This document shows positions 1-8,680 of a stretch of 64,000 nucleotides of DNA, one piece after another. The stretch lies in the NCBI RefSeq assembly GCF_015679265.1, contig NZ_CP064942.1, positions 248,001 through 312,000 on the forward strand, given 5' to 3'. How positions within the stretch are numbered: the first letter of the stretch is position 1; the number at the start of each line of letters is the position of its first letter. The DNA comes from Pontivivens ytuae. GTDB lineage: Bacteria; Pseudomonadota; Alphaproteobacteria; Rhodobacterales; Rhodobacteraceae. The notes under the pieces were generated by a model. It ran no database searches, was not told the DNA's origin, and was given only the letters and a program-made list of their open reading frames with translations. The position numbers and the translations under genes are program-made.

Positions 1-72
1 AAAGATGATGAAGCTGATGGCCAGGAGCGTCGGGATCGCGAAGAGCAACCGTCTGATGGTATATGCAAACAT
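1..72 (-). CDS. ABC transporter permease, N-terminal fragment (DppB/OppB type)
   Basis: Only the first 24 codons are inside the window; the gene runs off the left edge. The ATG is at 72-70 on the minus strand. The visible start, MFAYTIRRLLFAIPTLL, shows basic residues followed by a hydrophobic helix, which is the usual beginning of DppB/OppB-type inner-membrane permeases. It lies downstream of the binding-protein gene in the same direction, so it should be the first membrane subunit of the importer encoded at 217-3954. The assignment rests on the N-terminus and the operon context. Confidence 0.75.
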   Translation of the reverse strand, partial: MFAYTIRRLLFAIPTLLAISFIIF

Positions 73-144
73 CGGCGTTCCGGGTCATGAGCTTGGGTGA
101 GGGAAGCGGCGGCGCACCGCCGCTCCGGTTCTTGGCTGCGACCG

Positions 145-204
145 CCCCGGACCTGATCCGGGGCCTCCCCGTAGCGGGGAGGTCCCGGCGCAGGGCCGGG
201 ACGG
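145..204 (+). repeat. Composite palindromic repeat (B-linker-A), unit 1
   Basis: Palindrome B, CCCCGGACCTGATCCGGGG (145-163), is followed by a 17-nt linker and by palindrome A with arms GGTCCCGGC and GCCGGGACGG (181-204). The same B-linker-A order recurs elsewhere in this window. It sits between the binding-protein stop and the permease start of one operon, where a hairpin could stabilise the upstream mRNA end; that role is inference. Confidence 0.75.
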
Positions 205-216
205 CCGGGTCTCAGA

Positions 217-1911
217 TCACTCCGCGCGGGACCAGTCAGCGATGTTCCACAGCTCGCTGTCCCACTCGTTCATCAGCACGCCTTCGAGGCTCGCGGCCTT
301 CGCCGACACGCCGCCACGGTGCACCAGCGGGATGATCGCGCCCGCATCCATCAGCATGTCGTTCATCTGGATCGCGAGGGCGGCCCGATCCTCCAGCGCC
401 GCGGTCTCGCCCATCTGCTCGACCAGCGCATCGTATTCCGGCGTGCAGAAGCGCGGCATGTTGGAGCCGAGCCACTGGTTCTCCGGGCTCGGGATCTCGT
501 TACAGGCCCAGTTGGCCATGTACCGCTCCGGGTCCGTGCCGTCGAAATTGTTGGTGTACATCTCCAGATCGGCGAAGAACTTCTGGAAGGTGTCCGGGCT
601 CGACTGGTCGCCGCCGAAGAAGACGGAGGCGTCGATGTTGCGCAGCTCCGTCTCCACGCCGATCTGCTCCCACATCTGCTTGAGGAACGCCTGCGTGCCC
701 TGCCGCACCGAGTTGGTGGAGGTCTGGAACAGCACGCTCAGACGCTCGCCATCCTTGGTGCGCACCCCGTCGGAGCCCATCTCCCAACCCGCCTCATCGA
801 GCAGGCGGTTCGCCTCCTCCGGGTTGTACTCCAGGCACCAGTCGTTGTTGGTGGAGGCATAGATCTCCGGCGCCGGCAGAACGTTGCAGGTCGGACGCCC
901 CGCATCGCCGTAGCCCGCTTCCACCAAGATCTCGCGGTCGATGGCGAGCGACAGCGCCCGCGTCACGGCCGGATCCGTCAGGAAGGGGTGCGGATGGGCG
1001 AGCGTCGCCCGCTCCTCACCCAGTGCCGGATCCGGATCGGTGAAGTTGACCATGATCCGCTCGACCGAGGTGCCGAAGGCGGAGACCAGCTCACCCTGCC
1101 CCGCAGCCGCCATCTGGCGCAGGATCTCGGGCTCGACCTGCAGGTTCCAGGCGTAATCGAACTCGCCCGTCTCCAGCACGGAACGCGCGGCGGAGGCCGC
1201 ATCGCCGCCGCCCTTGAAGTTCACGGTGGCAAAGGCGGGCTTTGCCGGATCGCGGTAGTTCGCGTTCGCCTCGAAGGTCGCGACGTCGTTCGCCTTGAAG
1301 TCGGTCACGACGAAGGGGCCGGTGCCGATCGGGGCGAAGTTCTCGTCGGTGCAGGTCGGCGCCCGCTCACCGAGGCAGTTCTCGAACTGGGCCTTCTGGA
1401 TGATCGGGGACTGCGCGCCCACGAACGGACCGTAGGGGAAGGGCTTCGGGACGCTGAACGTGATGCGGATCGTGCGATCGTCGACCGCCTCCACGCTCTC
1501 GACGTCGGTGTAGTTGGAGAGCTGCGCACAGCCGCCCGCGGGGTCGGTGCAGTACTGCCAGCTGAAGACCGCGTCCTCCGCCGTCAGCGGGGTGCCGTCC
1601 GACCACGTGATCCCTTCGGAGATCGTCCAGGTGATCTGCGTCAGGTCCTCGGACACGCCGCCGTTCTCGACCGTCGGGATCTCGTCGACGAGCCAGGGCA
1701 CCATGTTGCCGACCTCGTCGTAGCGCGCGAGCGGCTCGATCACGAGGGAGGCGGCCTCCAGCTCCTTGGTCCCGCCGGACAGGTAGGGGTTCAGGATGGA
1801 GGGCGCCTGCCAGTAGATGATGTTCAGTTGGCCGTCGCTGGCCCGCTCGGCCTGCGCCGCGGTCGCGGCGACCAGCGCCGTGGCGCTAGCGAGGAGGGTC
1901 GTGAGCTTCAT
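217..1911 (-). CDS. Extracellular solute-binding protein, peptide ABC importer (SBP_bac_5)
   Basis: A 564-residue periplasmic binding protein of family 5 (dipeptide, oligopeptide or nickel importers). A Sec signal peptide is visible: basic start, hydrophobic core, and likely cleavage after residue 21 (AQA). The mature chain has features typical of the family, including [15 protein letters not shown], a substrate-lobe segment near residue 105, and the later repeated region with ALSLAIDRE. The start is supported by GGAGA just upstream and by an ATGA overlap (1911-1908) with the stop of the ATPase gene. Order is ATPase, ATPase, binding protein, permease. The ligand cannot be read from sequence; peptides or opines are plausible. 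Confidence 0.9.
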   Translation of the reverse strand: MKLTTLLASATALVAATAAQAERASDGQLNIIYWQAPSILNPYLSGGTKELEAASLVIEPLARYDEVGNMVPWLVDEIPTVENGGVSEDLTQITWTISEGITWSDGTPLTAEDAVFSWQYCTDPAGGCAQLSNYTDVESVEAVDDRTIRITFSVPKPFPYGPFVGAQSPIIQKAQFENCLGERAPTCTDENFAPIGTGPFVVTDFKANDVATFEANANYRDPAKPAFATVNFKGGGDAASAARSVLETGEFDYAWNLQVEPEILRQMAAAGQGELVSAFGTSVERIMVNFTDPDPALGEERATLAHPHPFLTDPAVTRALSLAIDREILVEAGYGDAGRPTCNVLPAPEIYASTNNDWCLEYNPEEANRLLDEAGWEMGSDGVRTKDGERLSVLFQTSTNSVRQGTQAFLKQMWEQIGVETELRNIDASVFFGGDQSSPDTFQKFFADLEMYTNNFDGTDPERYMANWACNEIPSPENQWLGSNMPRFCTPEYDALVEQMGETAALEDRAALAIQMNDMLMDAGAIIPLVHRGGVSAKAASLEGVLMNEWDSELWNIADWSRAE

Positions 1912-2960
1912 AGCTGTTCTCCGTGTTGGACTTCGATTTTATCGTTATCGCGCAATGGGCTTGCGTCTTGTTCTTGATCAACCAGGTGGCAGGCCGTGAC
2001 ATGGCCCTTCGTATGCTCTCGGAACTCGGGGACCACCTCGCGGCAGATATCCATGACCTTGGGGCAGCGCGTGCAGAAGTTGCAGCCCTTGGGCGGGTTG
2101 GCAGGGCTCGGCACGTCGCCTTCGAGGATGATGTGGCGCCGCGTCGCCTCGACCTGCGGGTCGGGCACCGGCACGGCGGACAGGAGCGCCTGCGTGTAGG
2201 GATGCCGCGGGCGCGCATAGAGCGCGTCGCGCGGGGCGAGCTCCACGATCTTGCCGAGATACATAACCGCCACCCGCGTCGCGAGGTGACGCACCATGCT
2301 CAGGTCGTGCGAAATGAAGAGGTAGGTGAGCCCCAGCTTGCGTTGCAGATCCTCCAGCAGGTTCACGACCTGCGCCTGGATCGACACGTCGAGCGCTGCG
2401 ATCGGCTCGTCACAGACGATGAATTTCGGGTTGAGAGCGAGCGCCCGCGCGATCCCGATGCGCTGCCGCTGCCCGCCGGAAAACTCGTGCGGATACCGAT
2501 CGGCATAGCGGCGGTTCAGCCCCACCGCGTCCATCAGCTCACGCACGCGCGCCAGCCGGGCCTTGGCATCCATATCCGTATGCTCGCGCAACGGTTCGGA
2601 GATGATGTCGGCCACCGTCATACGCGGGTTGAGCGAGGCCTGCGGATCCTGGAAGATCATCTGCATCTGCGGTCGCGCCTTGCGCAGCGCACCTGCATCG
2701 AGGGCCGCCACGTCCACCCCGTCGATGACCACGGAGCCGTCCGTGGGATCGTAGAGCCGCAGGATCGCCCGGCCCGTCGTGGACTTCCCGCAACCGCTCT
2801 CGCCCACCAGGCCCAGCGTCTCGCCCTCGTGGATGTCGAAGGAGAGGCCGTCGACCGCCTTCACCTCACCCACCTTGCGCCGCAGGATCCCCTTGTGGAT
2901 GTCGAAATACATCCTCAGGTCGCGGACCTCGACGAGCTTGCGCGGGCTGGCCTCAGACAT
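1908..2960 (-). CDS. ABC transporter ATP-binding protein (OppF/DppF type)
   Basis: About 350 residues from the ATG at 2960; an in-frame start at 3020 would lie further inside the upstream gene, so 2960 is preferred. It carries Walker [10 protein letters not shown], signature [15 protein letters not shown], and Walker [13 protein letters not shown]; the last departs slightly from the usual DEPTSALD. The C-terminal oligopeptide-transporter extension has [13 protein letters not shown] and a cysteine cluster (CNFCTRCP). It would energise import as a heterodimer with the adjacent OppD-type subunit. It overlaps both neighbours by a few bases, indicating translational coupling. Confidence 0.9.
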   Translation of the reverse strand: MSEASPRKLVEVRDLRMYFDIHKGILRRKVGEVKAVDGLSFDIHEGETLGLVGESGCGKSTTGRAILRLYDPTDGSVVIDGVDVAALDAGALRKARPQMQMIFQDPQASLNPRMTVADIISEPLREHTDMDAKARLARVRELMDAVGLNRRYADRYPHEFSGGQRQRIGIARALALNPKFIVCDEPIAALDVSIQAQVVNLLEDLQRKLGLTYLFISHDLSMVRHLATRVAVMYLGKIVELAPRDALYARPRHPYTQALLSAVPVPDPQVEATRRHIILEGDVPSPANPPKGCNFCTRCPKVMDICREVVPEFREHTKGHVTACHLVDQEQDASPLRDNDKIEVQHGEQL

Positions 2961-3954
2961 TGCGCGGCTCCCCCGTCGCAGGATCCCACCAGCAGGCAAC
3001 GTCGTGCTGGTGTCCGACATCGAGACGCACCGGATTTTCCGTCATGCAGCGCCCGAAGGCATTGGGGCACCGCTCCGCGAAGGCGCAGCTCGAGGGATGC
3101 GCGTCGAGCTGCGGCGGCTGCCCCTCGATCGTGGTCAGCCGCTCGGTCCGCGTGCCCTCGACACTCGGCAGCGTCTGCAACAGCGCACGGGTATAGGGAT
3201 GCTGCGGCCGGGCGAAGAGCTCGCCCACCGGGGCCTGCTCCACGATCTGGCCGCCATACATCACCATGACCCGGTCCGCGATCCCCGCAACGACACCCAG
3301 ATCATGCGTGATCCACACGATCCCCATGTCGAGCTTGCGGCGCAGATCCTTAATCAATTCCAAAATCTGCGCCTGGATCGTGACGTCGAGCGCCGTGGTC
3401 GGCTCGTCCGCGATCAGGAGCTTCGGATCGCAGGCAAGTGCGATGGCGATCATCACCCGCTGGCGCATCCCGCCGGAGAACTGGTGCGGATAATCGCCCA
3501 GCCGCCGCTCCGCATCCGGAATGCCCACCAGCTTCAGGAGCTCCGCCGCACGCCCCCGCGCCGCACCCTTGCCCATCCCCATATGCTTGCGCAGCCGCTC
3601 GGTGATCTGGCGCCCGACGGTGAACACCGGGTTGAGCGAGGTCATCGGGTCCTGGAAGACGAAGCCGACCTCGCGCCCGCGCAGCGTCAGAAGCTCCCGC
3701 CGCTTCATCCGGCGCACGTCGCGCCCTTCGAACAGCACTTCGCCCGAGACGACCTCCGCCGCACCCGGCAGCAGGTTCATCAGGCTCATCATGGTCACGG
3801 ACTTGCCGGAGCCGCTCTCCCCCACCACGCCCACCAGCTCACCCGGCGCGACGGAGAAGGAGACGGAGTTCACGGCATGGACGTCGCCGGAACGGGTGTG
3901 GAAAACGGTCTTCAGATCCGCCACATCGAGCAGCGGCGCGGGGCCATCGCGCAT
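2953..3954 (-). CDS. ABC transporter ATP-binding protein (OppD/DppD type)
   Basis: First gene of the minus-strand importer operon, 333 residues. Walker [11 protein letters not shown], signature [15 protein letters not shown], Walker [13 protein letters not shown] and the switch histidine in WITHDLG are all intact. The C-terminus has the oligopeptide-family extension ([14 protein letters not shown], then CAFAERCP). It pairs with the OppF-type subunit encoded immediately downstream (8-nt overlap). Its promoter should lie in the gap shared with argE. Confidence 0.9.
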   Translation of the reverse strand: MRDGPAPLLDVADLKTVFHTRSGDVHAVNSVSFSVAPGELVGVVGESGSGKSVTMMSLMNLLPGAAEVVSGEVLFEGRDVRRMKRRELLTLRGREVGFVFQDPMTSLNPVFTVGRQITERLRKHMGMGKGAARGRAAELLKLVGIPDAERRLGDYPHQFSGGMRQRVMIAIALACDPKLLIADEPTTALDVTIQAQILELIKDLRRKLDMGIVWITHDLGVVAGIADRVMVMYGGQIVEQAPVGELFARPQHPYTRALLQTLPSVEGTRTERLTTIEGQPPQLDAHPSSCAFAERCPNAFGRCMTENPVRLDVGHQHDVACWWDPATGEPRNV

Positions 3955-4457
3955 ATATCAATCCTGTCCGCTGCCGGTCATCCCAAGCTCTGCGGCGGGC
4001 TTTCAGTCGGCGTTAACAAAACTAGACGATGTTTCCCCGCGTCGCGCAAGGCATGAAACAGCTTCTGCGCGAGGAGGCGTGCGAGCGTTGCGCCAAAGCG
4101 GGCAATGATGCCGGTTGCGGCATTGTGCCCCCCCTCTCATGCCCATCGGCCGGAAAACGACGCCATCTCATAAGGGCGACACGCCCCGAAGCGCCCCGTC
4201 ACGGATTAAACCGAAGCCGGAAGACCTTGCACGCTCCTCCGCCCACGTGACCGTATCGCGACAGCAAAACCTAGCCGCCCTTCAGCATCAAAACCCCAAC
4301 CGCAATCGTTCCCAAACCGTCACGCAAACCGGTTAACCAGTTGAAACGAGCCCGCTGCCCGCCTGCGTCGATTTGCAGCGGGGACGTGACTTTCTGTTGC
4401 AATGCGCCCCGCTCGCCCCGAGTGTGTGGCACCCCTTCTCCACTGCGGATCCCTGCC
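3955..4457. other. 503-nt divergent intergenic region between ABC operon and argE
   Basis: No supported gene is present; open frames here are short, start poorly and resemble nothing. It must hold the divergent promoters of the minus-strand ABC operon and of argE. A short near-palindrome, AACCGGTTAACCAGTT, is present near 4328-4343. I cannot assign -35/-10 boxes with confidence. Confidence 0.5.
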
Positions 4458-5618
4458 ATGACCCAACGCTACAGCGCGCGCGACATGCTGGAACGGCTGG
4501 TCTCGTTCCCGACCGTGAGCCGGGACACCAACCTGCCGCTGATCGACTTCGTGGAGGAGTATCTGGCGGATCTCGGCATCGCCAGCGTGCGCACCCCGGA
4601 CGAGACCGGGCAGAAGGCCAGCCTGCACGCCATCGTCGGCCCCGAAGTGGAGGGCGGCGTCATCCTCTCAGGCCACACCGACGTGGTCCCGATCGACGGG
4701 CAGGACTGGTCCTCGGATCCCTTCACCCTGACCGAGCGCGACGGCAAGCTCTACGGCCGCGGCACCTGCGACATGAAGGGCTGGCTCGCTCTGTCGCTCG
4801 CCGCCGTGCCGCGAATGCTGGAGAGCGATCTGAAGCGCCCCGCGATCCTTGCCTTCTCCTATGACGAGGAGGTCGGCTGCCTCGGCGCCCCGCCGATGAT
4901 AGCGCGCATCGCCTCCGAACTCCCGCAAGCCGCCGCCTGCATCGTGGGCGAACCCTCGATGATGAAGATCGTGGATGGCCACAAGGGCATCGCCGGCCTC
5001 CAGGTCGACGTCCGCGGGTTCGAGGTGCATTCCTCGCTGGTCCATACCGGCGTCTCCGCCATCATGACCGCCGCCCGCCTCATCACCTGGCTGCATGAGC
5101 AGATGGCCCGCAACGCCGCCACCGCCCTGCCCGAGAACGCGGCCTACGAGCCGCCCTTCACCACGCTGCATTCCGGCATGATCTCCGGCGGGACGGCCCA
5201 CAACATCACCGCGAAGGATTGCCGCTTCTCGGTGGACATCCGCGCGGTGCCCAACGAGCCCGTCGCCGACTGGGTCGCCCGCTTCCGCGCCGAGGCCGCA
5301 ACGGTCGAGGCCGAAATCCAGGCGATCCGCCCCGAGGCGAAGATCACCGTGACCGAGCGCACGACCGCCCCGGGCCTCGTCCCCGAGGAAGACGGCGCCG
5401 CCGAAGCCCTCGTCCGCCGCCTCACGGGCGAGAACGCGACGGGCAAGGTCGCCTACGCCACCGAGGGCGGCCAGTTCCAGGACGGCGGCTTCTCCACCGT
5501 GATCTGCGGCCCCGGCTCCATCGAACAAGCCCACCAGCCCGACGAATACCTCTCCGTGGAACAGCTCGCTGCGGGCGAGGCCTTCATGGAAAAGCTGGTG
5601 GCCGAACTGGCGCGCTGA
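4458..5618 (+). CDS. argE: Acetylornithine deacetylase (M20 family)
   Basis: A 386-residue M20 metallopeptidase-fold enzyme of the usual ArgE length, which hydrolyses N-acetylornithine to ornithine and acetate in arginine synthesis. The metal ligands are visible: H73 and the catalytic D75 in SGHTDVVP, D105 in GTCDMKG, and the E137-E138 pair in SYDEEVG. A dimerisation domain follows from about residue 175. An open frame reaches back to 4341, but the start at 4458 matches the family N-terminus. The enzyme is cytoplasmic. It is followed by a repeat-rich gap, so it is probably monocistronic. M20 enzymes with other N-acyl substrates are the alternative. Confidence 0.85.
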   Translation: MTQRYSARDMLERLVSFPTVSRDTNLPLIDFVEEYLADLGIASVRTPDETGQKASLHAIVGPEVEGGVILSGHTDVVPIDGQDWSSDPFTLTERDGKLYGRGTCDMKGWLALSLAAVPRMLESDLKRPAILAFSYDEEVGCLGAPPMIARIASELPQAAACIVGEPSMMKIVDGHKGIAGLQVDVRGFEVHSSLVHTGVSAIMTAARLITWLHEQMARNAATALPENAAYEPPFTTLHSGMISGGTAHNITAKDCRFSVDIRAVPNEPVADWVARFRAEAATVEAEIQAIRPEAKITVTERTTAPGLVPEEDGAAEALVRRLTGENATGKVAYATEGGQFQDGGFSTVICGPGSIEQAHQPDEYLSVEQLAAGEAFMEKLVAELAR

Positions 5619-5631
5619 GGGTTGATACCAA

Positions 5632-5690
5632 CCCGGACCTGATCCGGAGCCGCTCTGAACGAAGCGGTCCCGGCTCTACGGCCGGGACGG
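5632..5690 (+). repeat. Composite palindromic repeat, unit 2 (left flank of GIY-YIG gene)
   Basis: Palindrome B (CCCGGACCTGATCCGG, 5632-5647), a linker ending GAACGAAGC, then palindrome A with arms GGTCCCGGC and GCCGGGACGG (5666-5690). The same unit appears in inverted orientation at 6146-6205 on the other side of the GIY-YIG gene, including the GAACGAAGC linker. Confidence 0.8.
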
Positions 5691-5708
5691 TAGGACAATC
5701 TTGAAACC

Positions 5709-5809
5709 GCCCCGGGCTCGACCCGGGGCCGTTCTCATCAAAGCGGTCCCAGCTCTTCGGCCGGAACGGTAGGGTACATCGAAACCGTCCCGGCCCCAGA
5801 GCCGGGACC
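5709..5809. repeat. Composite palindromic repeat, unit 3 plus an inverted A palindrome
   Basis: A diverged B palindrome (CCCCGGGCTCGACCCGGGG), a linker and a diverged A palindrome occupy about 5709-5769. A second A palindrome in reverse orientation, with arms CCGTCCCGGC and GCCGGGACC, is at 5785-5809. Together with unit 2 this fills the gap between argE and the GIY-YIG gene. Confidence 0.7.
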
Positions 5810-5848
5810 GTTCACCGCCCCTTAACCGCGGTCGCCGACCCTCAACAC

Positions 5849-6139
5849 GTGACCCGCTACGTCTACATCCTGGCCACCCGCCCCCGCGGCCCGATCTACA
5901 TCGGCTCCGCCGCCGATCTGCAGCGGCGGATGGAACAGCATCGCACCAGCCACGCCGGCGCCCACACCAGCCGCTACAACATCCGCACGCTGGTTTGGTT
6001 CGAAGCGCATGTGGACGCGGTCGACGCCCTCCACCGCGAACAACGCCTCAAGCGTTGGCGCCGCGCCTGGAAAGACGCCCTGATCGAGGAGACGAACCCC
6101 GACTGGCGGGATCTCTCCCACGACATCCCTTTCGAGTAA
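5849..6139 (+). CDS. GIY-YIG nuclease family protein
   Basis: A 96-residue, single-domain GIY-YIG protein of the short UvrC-N/URI type. The hallmark is the YVYIL...IYIGSA pair (residues 4-20), then a conserved arginine (QRRMEQH) and the C-terminal REQRLKRW and NPDW segments seen in this small family. It starts with GTG. No methyltransferase or recombinase gene is adjacent, so restriction or homing functions are not supported. What stands out is that it stands alone between palindromic repeat units pointing in opposite directions (5632-5690 and 6146-6205). The cellular role of these short proteins is unclear. Confidence 0.85.
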   Translation: MTRYVYILATRPRGPIYIGSAADLQRRMEQHRTSHAGAHTSRYNIRTLVWFEAHVDAVDALHREQRLKRWRRAWKDALIEETNPDWRDLSHDIPFE

Positions 6140-6145
6140 TGACAA

Positions 6146-6205
6146 CCGTCCCGGCCGAAGAGCCGGGACCGCTTCGTTCTGAAAGACCCCGGATCAAGTC
6201 CGGGG
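6146..6205 (-). repeat. Composite palindromic repeat, unit 4 (right flank of GIY-YIG gene, inverted)
   Basis: Read on the minus strand this is B (CCCCGGACTTGATCCGGGG), a linker ending GAACGAAGC and A (arms GGTCCCGGC / GCCGGGACGG). It is the inverted counterpart of unit 2 at 5632-5690. It begins a few bases after the GIY-YIG stop codon. Confidence 0.8.
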
Positions 6206-6264
6206 TGATTCCAAGAAAACGCCAGCGTCACCAGCTCGACCCGGGATCGCCCTCCCTACAACAC

Positions 6265-6933
6265 CTACCGCACCCAACCAAACGCAAGCAGCGGCAGCGC
6301 AGCTCTAGCCGTCCGCACCATCCGGTCCACGACCTCGCCGGACATCCATACCTCCCGCTCAAGATCCTCTCGGATCAGGAAGCTCTTCAGCTTCACGTAG
6401 TCCGCCAGCGGGTGGTCCTTCTCGTCCTGGAAGCCGCGCGGCATCGCGGTCAGCGCGTTGGTCCGGTCCAGCGGAAAGCCCGCGGCCTCCAGCCCGCCCA
6501 GCATGTCGCGAAACGCCGCGTCCTCCTCCAGGATCCGCCGCCGGATCGGCTCCAGCCGCTTGGGCGTCAGCGCGTGGTAGCCCGCGGCCATGAAGCCGCC
6601 CGCCGCATCGATCTGGGCATAAACCACGCCGTAGGCTTCCCGCTTCTCGCCCGAGGGCGTCAGCATCCCCGACACGCTCGTCTTGTAGGGCGTCTTATCC
6701 TCCGAGAACCGGGTGTCGCGCTGCAGCCGGAACATCGTGCGCTTGCCGCCCGACAGCTCCACGCCGTCCTCCGACAGCGCCTCGGAGGCCGCGCCGAGCA
6801 TCCGGGCGAACGGCATCTCCAGCGCATCGCGGTGCCGGTCCCGGTGCGCCTTGTACCACTCGCGGTTGTTGTTCGCGGCGAGCTCCTCGAGAAACCCGAA
6901 GCTCTCTGCGGTGAAGCCCGGCGCCTCCCCCAC
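6265..6933 (-). CDS. DUF2461 domain-containing protein (TIGR02453 family)
   Basis: 222 residues, the usual size for this family of unknown function. Recognisable family segments are FLEELAANNNREWYKAHRD near residues 14-32, FRLQRDTRFSEDKTPYK in the middle, and GFMAAGYHALTPKRL. The start is GTG, placed 2 nt after the stop of bolA, so the two genes are probably co-transcribed. It looks soluble and has no signal peptide. The biochemical activity is unknown. Confidence 0.85.
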   Translation of the reverse strand: MGEAPGFTAESFGFLEELAANNNREWYKAHRDRHRDALEMPFARMLGAASEALSEDGVELSGGKRTMFRLQRDTRFSEDKTPYKTSVSGMLTPSGEKREAYGVVYAQIDAAGGFMAAGYHALTPKRLEPIRRRILEEDAAFRDMLGGLEAAGFPLDRTNALTAMPRGFQDEKDHPLADYVKLKSFLIREDLEREVWMSGEVVDRMVRTARAALPLLAFGWVR

Positions 6934-6935
6934 AC

Positions 6936-7193
6936 TCAGGCGCCGACGTCGAGGGCGAGGGCGTGGACCGGGCCTGCCATCTCGTCCTTGAGGACCGCGT
7001 AGATCTTCCGCTGGGCCGCCACGCGGCTGAGCCCGGACAGCGCCTCGGCCCGCATCCGGACCCGGAAATGGCTCTGCCCGCCATCGGGCGCGCCCGCGTG
7101 ACCGGCGTGAAGATGCGACTCGTCGACCACCTCCAGCTCACGCGGGGCAAAATTCTCCCGCAATTTCATATCGATGCGATCTGCCACACGCAA
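6936..7193 (-). CDS. bolA: BolA family protein
   Basis: 85 residues with the BolA fold signatures: the ESHLHAGH loop (the histidine region that can ligate Fe-S clusters with monothiol glutaredoxins), SHFRVRM, and the helix SRVAAQRKIYAVLKDEM. The likely start is TTG at 7193, which has GGAGG six bases upstream; a GTG at 7187 is also possible. It is divergent from the DnaJ-domain gene and upstream of the DUF2461 gene. BolA proteins take part in Fe-S trafficking and in stress or morphology responses. Confidence 0.9.
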   Translation of the reverse strand: MRVADRIDMKLRENFAPRELEVVDESHLHAGHAGAPDGGQSHFRVRMRAEALSGLSRVAAQRKIYAVLKDEMAGPVHALALDVGA

Positions 7194-7290
7194 AATTGGC
7201 CTCCTGCCGCCTCGCGGCTCTTCACCTTGCCGCTCATAGGTCTAAACTGACCGACCTTGAGTCGGAAGCGTCCGCCTGAGAGAGGTCCCC

Positions 7291-7950
7291 ATGGCACGGA
7301 AGAACCCGTTCGATTTCGACATCTCCGTCTCCGCCGACAAGCGGCGCCGGGCGAAGTCGCGCGGGCAGTCGGGGGCCGTCAATTCCTCGACCAAGCAATG
7401 CGACCACGCGGGCTGCGAGAAGCCGGGCCTCTACCGCGCGCCGAAAAGCCCCGAGCGGCTCGACGAGTACTTCTGGTTCTGCAAGGAGCATATCCGCGAG
7501 TACAACCTCAAATGGAACTTCTTCGAGCATCACAGCGAGGAGGAATTCGAGGAGCAGATCGAGCGCGACCGCGTCGGCGAGCGTCCCACCTGGTCCTTCA
7601 AGACGGGCGCGGAGAAGGCCAAGACCCACTCCCATGCCGAGGGCCGCGCCTGGGCGCGCTTCGGCTATGACGACCCCTATGAGGTGCTGGGCGAGAACGC
7701 GACCCGCAACCCCGCGGCCGCCCCCGACAAGCCGCGCCGCCGCAAGCTGCCCCCGACCGAGCGCCGCGCGCTCGACATCCTGGGCGCAGAGGACACGCTT
7801 ACCAAGTCGGAATTACGCAAGGTTTACAAAAGCCTCGTAAAGGATCTTCACCCCGACATGAACGGCGGCAAGCGCGACGACGAGGACCGCTTGCAGGAGG
7901 TCGTCTGGGCCTGGGACCAGATCAAGGGCTCCCGCTCCTTCCCTGACTGA
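7291..7950 (+). CDS. DnaJ domain-containing protein with N-terminal Cys/His motif
   Basis: 219 residues. The J-domain is at the C-terminus (about 155-215), with the obligatory HPD tripeptide at 187-189 (LHPDMNGG), so it can stimulate an Hsp70 partner such as DnaK. The N-terminal half is not a canonical DnaJ part: it contains CDHAGCEKPG and a later CKEH, which could form a zinc site. The central part is acidic and polar. The gene is divergent from bolA. The ATG is preceded by GAGAGAGG. The client or partner is not known. Confidence 0.85.
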   Translation: MARKNPFDFDISVSADKRRRAKSRGQSGAVNSSTKQCDHAGCEKPGLYRAPKSPERLDEYFWFCKEHIREYNLKWNFFEHHSEEEFEEQIERDRVGERPTWSFKTGAEKAKTHSHAEGRAWARFGYDDPYEVLGENATRNPAAAPDKPRRRKLPPTERRALDILGAEDTLTKSELRKVYKSLVKDLHPDMNGGKRDDEDRLQEVVWAWDQIKGSRSFPD

Positions 7951-8059
7951 GCGACAGCCAGGGCGCAACCTTCATCCTGTTCAAGACGTTACTCGACCGC
8001 GGAGCCGGCGGGCGCTAGACCAGCCGGTGCTCAAACCGGGGCTCAAACGTGGAGGTCGC

Positions 8060-8656
8060 ATGAACCCGCTTCGGATCGTGACGCGCATGCTGGCGCTGGT
8101 CTCGCTGCTCTTCCTCGCCGCCTGTGCCAGCGGCCCGGTCACCGAACTGCCCCCGGCCGAGGAGCCCGAGATCGCGGCGCTGACGCAGGAGATCCGCAGC
8201 CTCGCCCCCGATGTCGACCCGGACGAGGCCGCGCGGGCCGCCCGCATCTCGCTGCAGTACCCCCGCCAGCTCGCCCTGCAATACGGGGTCACCGACCCGC
8301 CGCTGCGCCACAACATGCTGGTGAACATGGGGCTGCGCGACCGCGGCCTCTGCTGGCACTGGGCCGATGACCTGCAGGCCCGGCTGGAGGAAGAGAACTT
8401 CCGCACCCTCACGCTCCACCGCGCGATCGCCAATGCCGACAGCCGCTGGCGGATCGACCACAGCACGGTGATCGTCAGCGCCCGCGGCGAGGGCCTCTTC
8501 GACGGCATCGTCCTCGACCCCTGGCGCAATGGCGGCCTGCTCCACTGGTCGCCGGTCACCGAGGACCCCGAATATGTCTGGGTGCCGCGGCAGGAGGTCT
8601 TCGCCGAACGGATCCGCCAGCTCGAGGCCGAGGGCCGCCCGGTCCCGCAAGGGTAA
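8060..8656 (+). CDS. Lipoprotein with possible papain/transglutaminase-like Cys-His-Asp triad
   Basis: 198 residues from the ATG at 8060, which has GGAGG at 8051-8055. The signal sequence ends in the lipobox LAAC (lipidated Cys22), so the protein should be membrane-anchored. I do not recognise a named family. Three segments are arranged as in papain-fold enzymes: C98 in DRGLCWHWADDL, H134 in RIDHSTVIV, and D153 in VLDPWRNGG. This suggests a transglutaminase- or NlpC-like hydrolase, but it is inference from spacing and motif shape only. The gene is on its own between the DnaJ-domain gene and an opposing small ORF. Confidence 0.7.
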   Translation: MNPLRIVTRMLALVSLLFLAACASGPVTELPPAEEPEIAALTQEIRSLAPDVDPDEAARAARISLQYPRQLALQYGVTDPPLRHNMLVNMGLRDRGLCWHWADDLQARLEEENFRTLTLHRAIANADSRWRIDHSTVIVSARGEGLFDGIVLDPWRNGGLLHWSPVTEDPEYVWVPRQEVFAERIRQLEAEGRPVPQG

Positions 8657-8680
8657 CGCTACTCCGAAGGCAGCCCGCCT

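Noticed and set aside
319..1977. Plus-strand 552-codon open frame opposite the binding-protein gene
   Set aside because: Shadow frame of high-GC DNA: Arg/Gly/Leu-rich, no family resemblance, fully antisense to a clear SBP gene.
5632..5809. Possible CRISPR array
   Set aside because: The repeats are palindromes of varying spacing and orientation, with no uniform spacers and no cas genes.
5849..6139. GIY-YIG protein as restriction enzyme or homing endonuclease
   Set aside because: No methyltransferase, intron or intein context; it is a single short domain.
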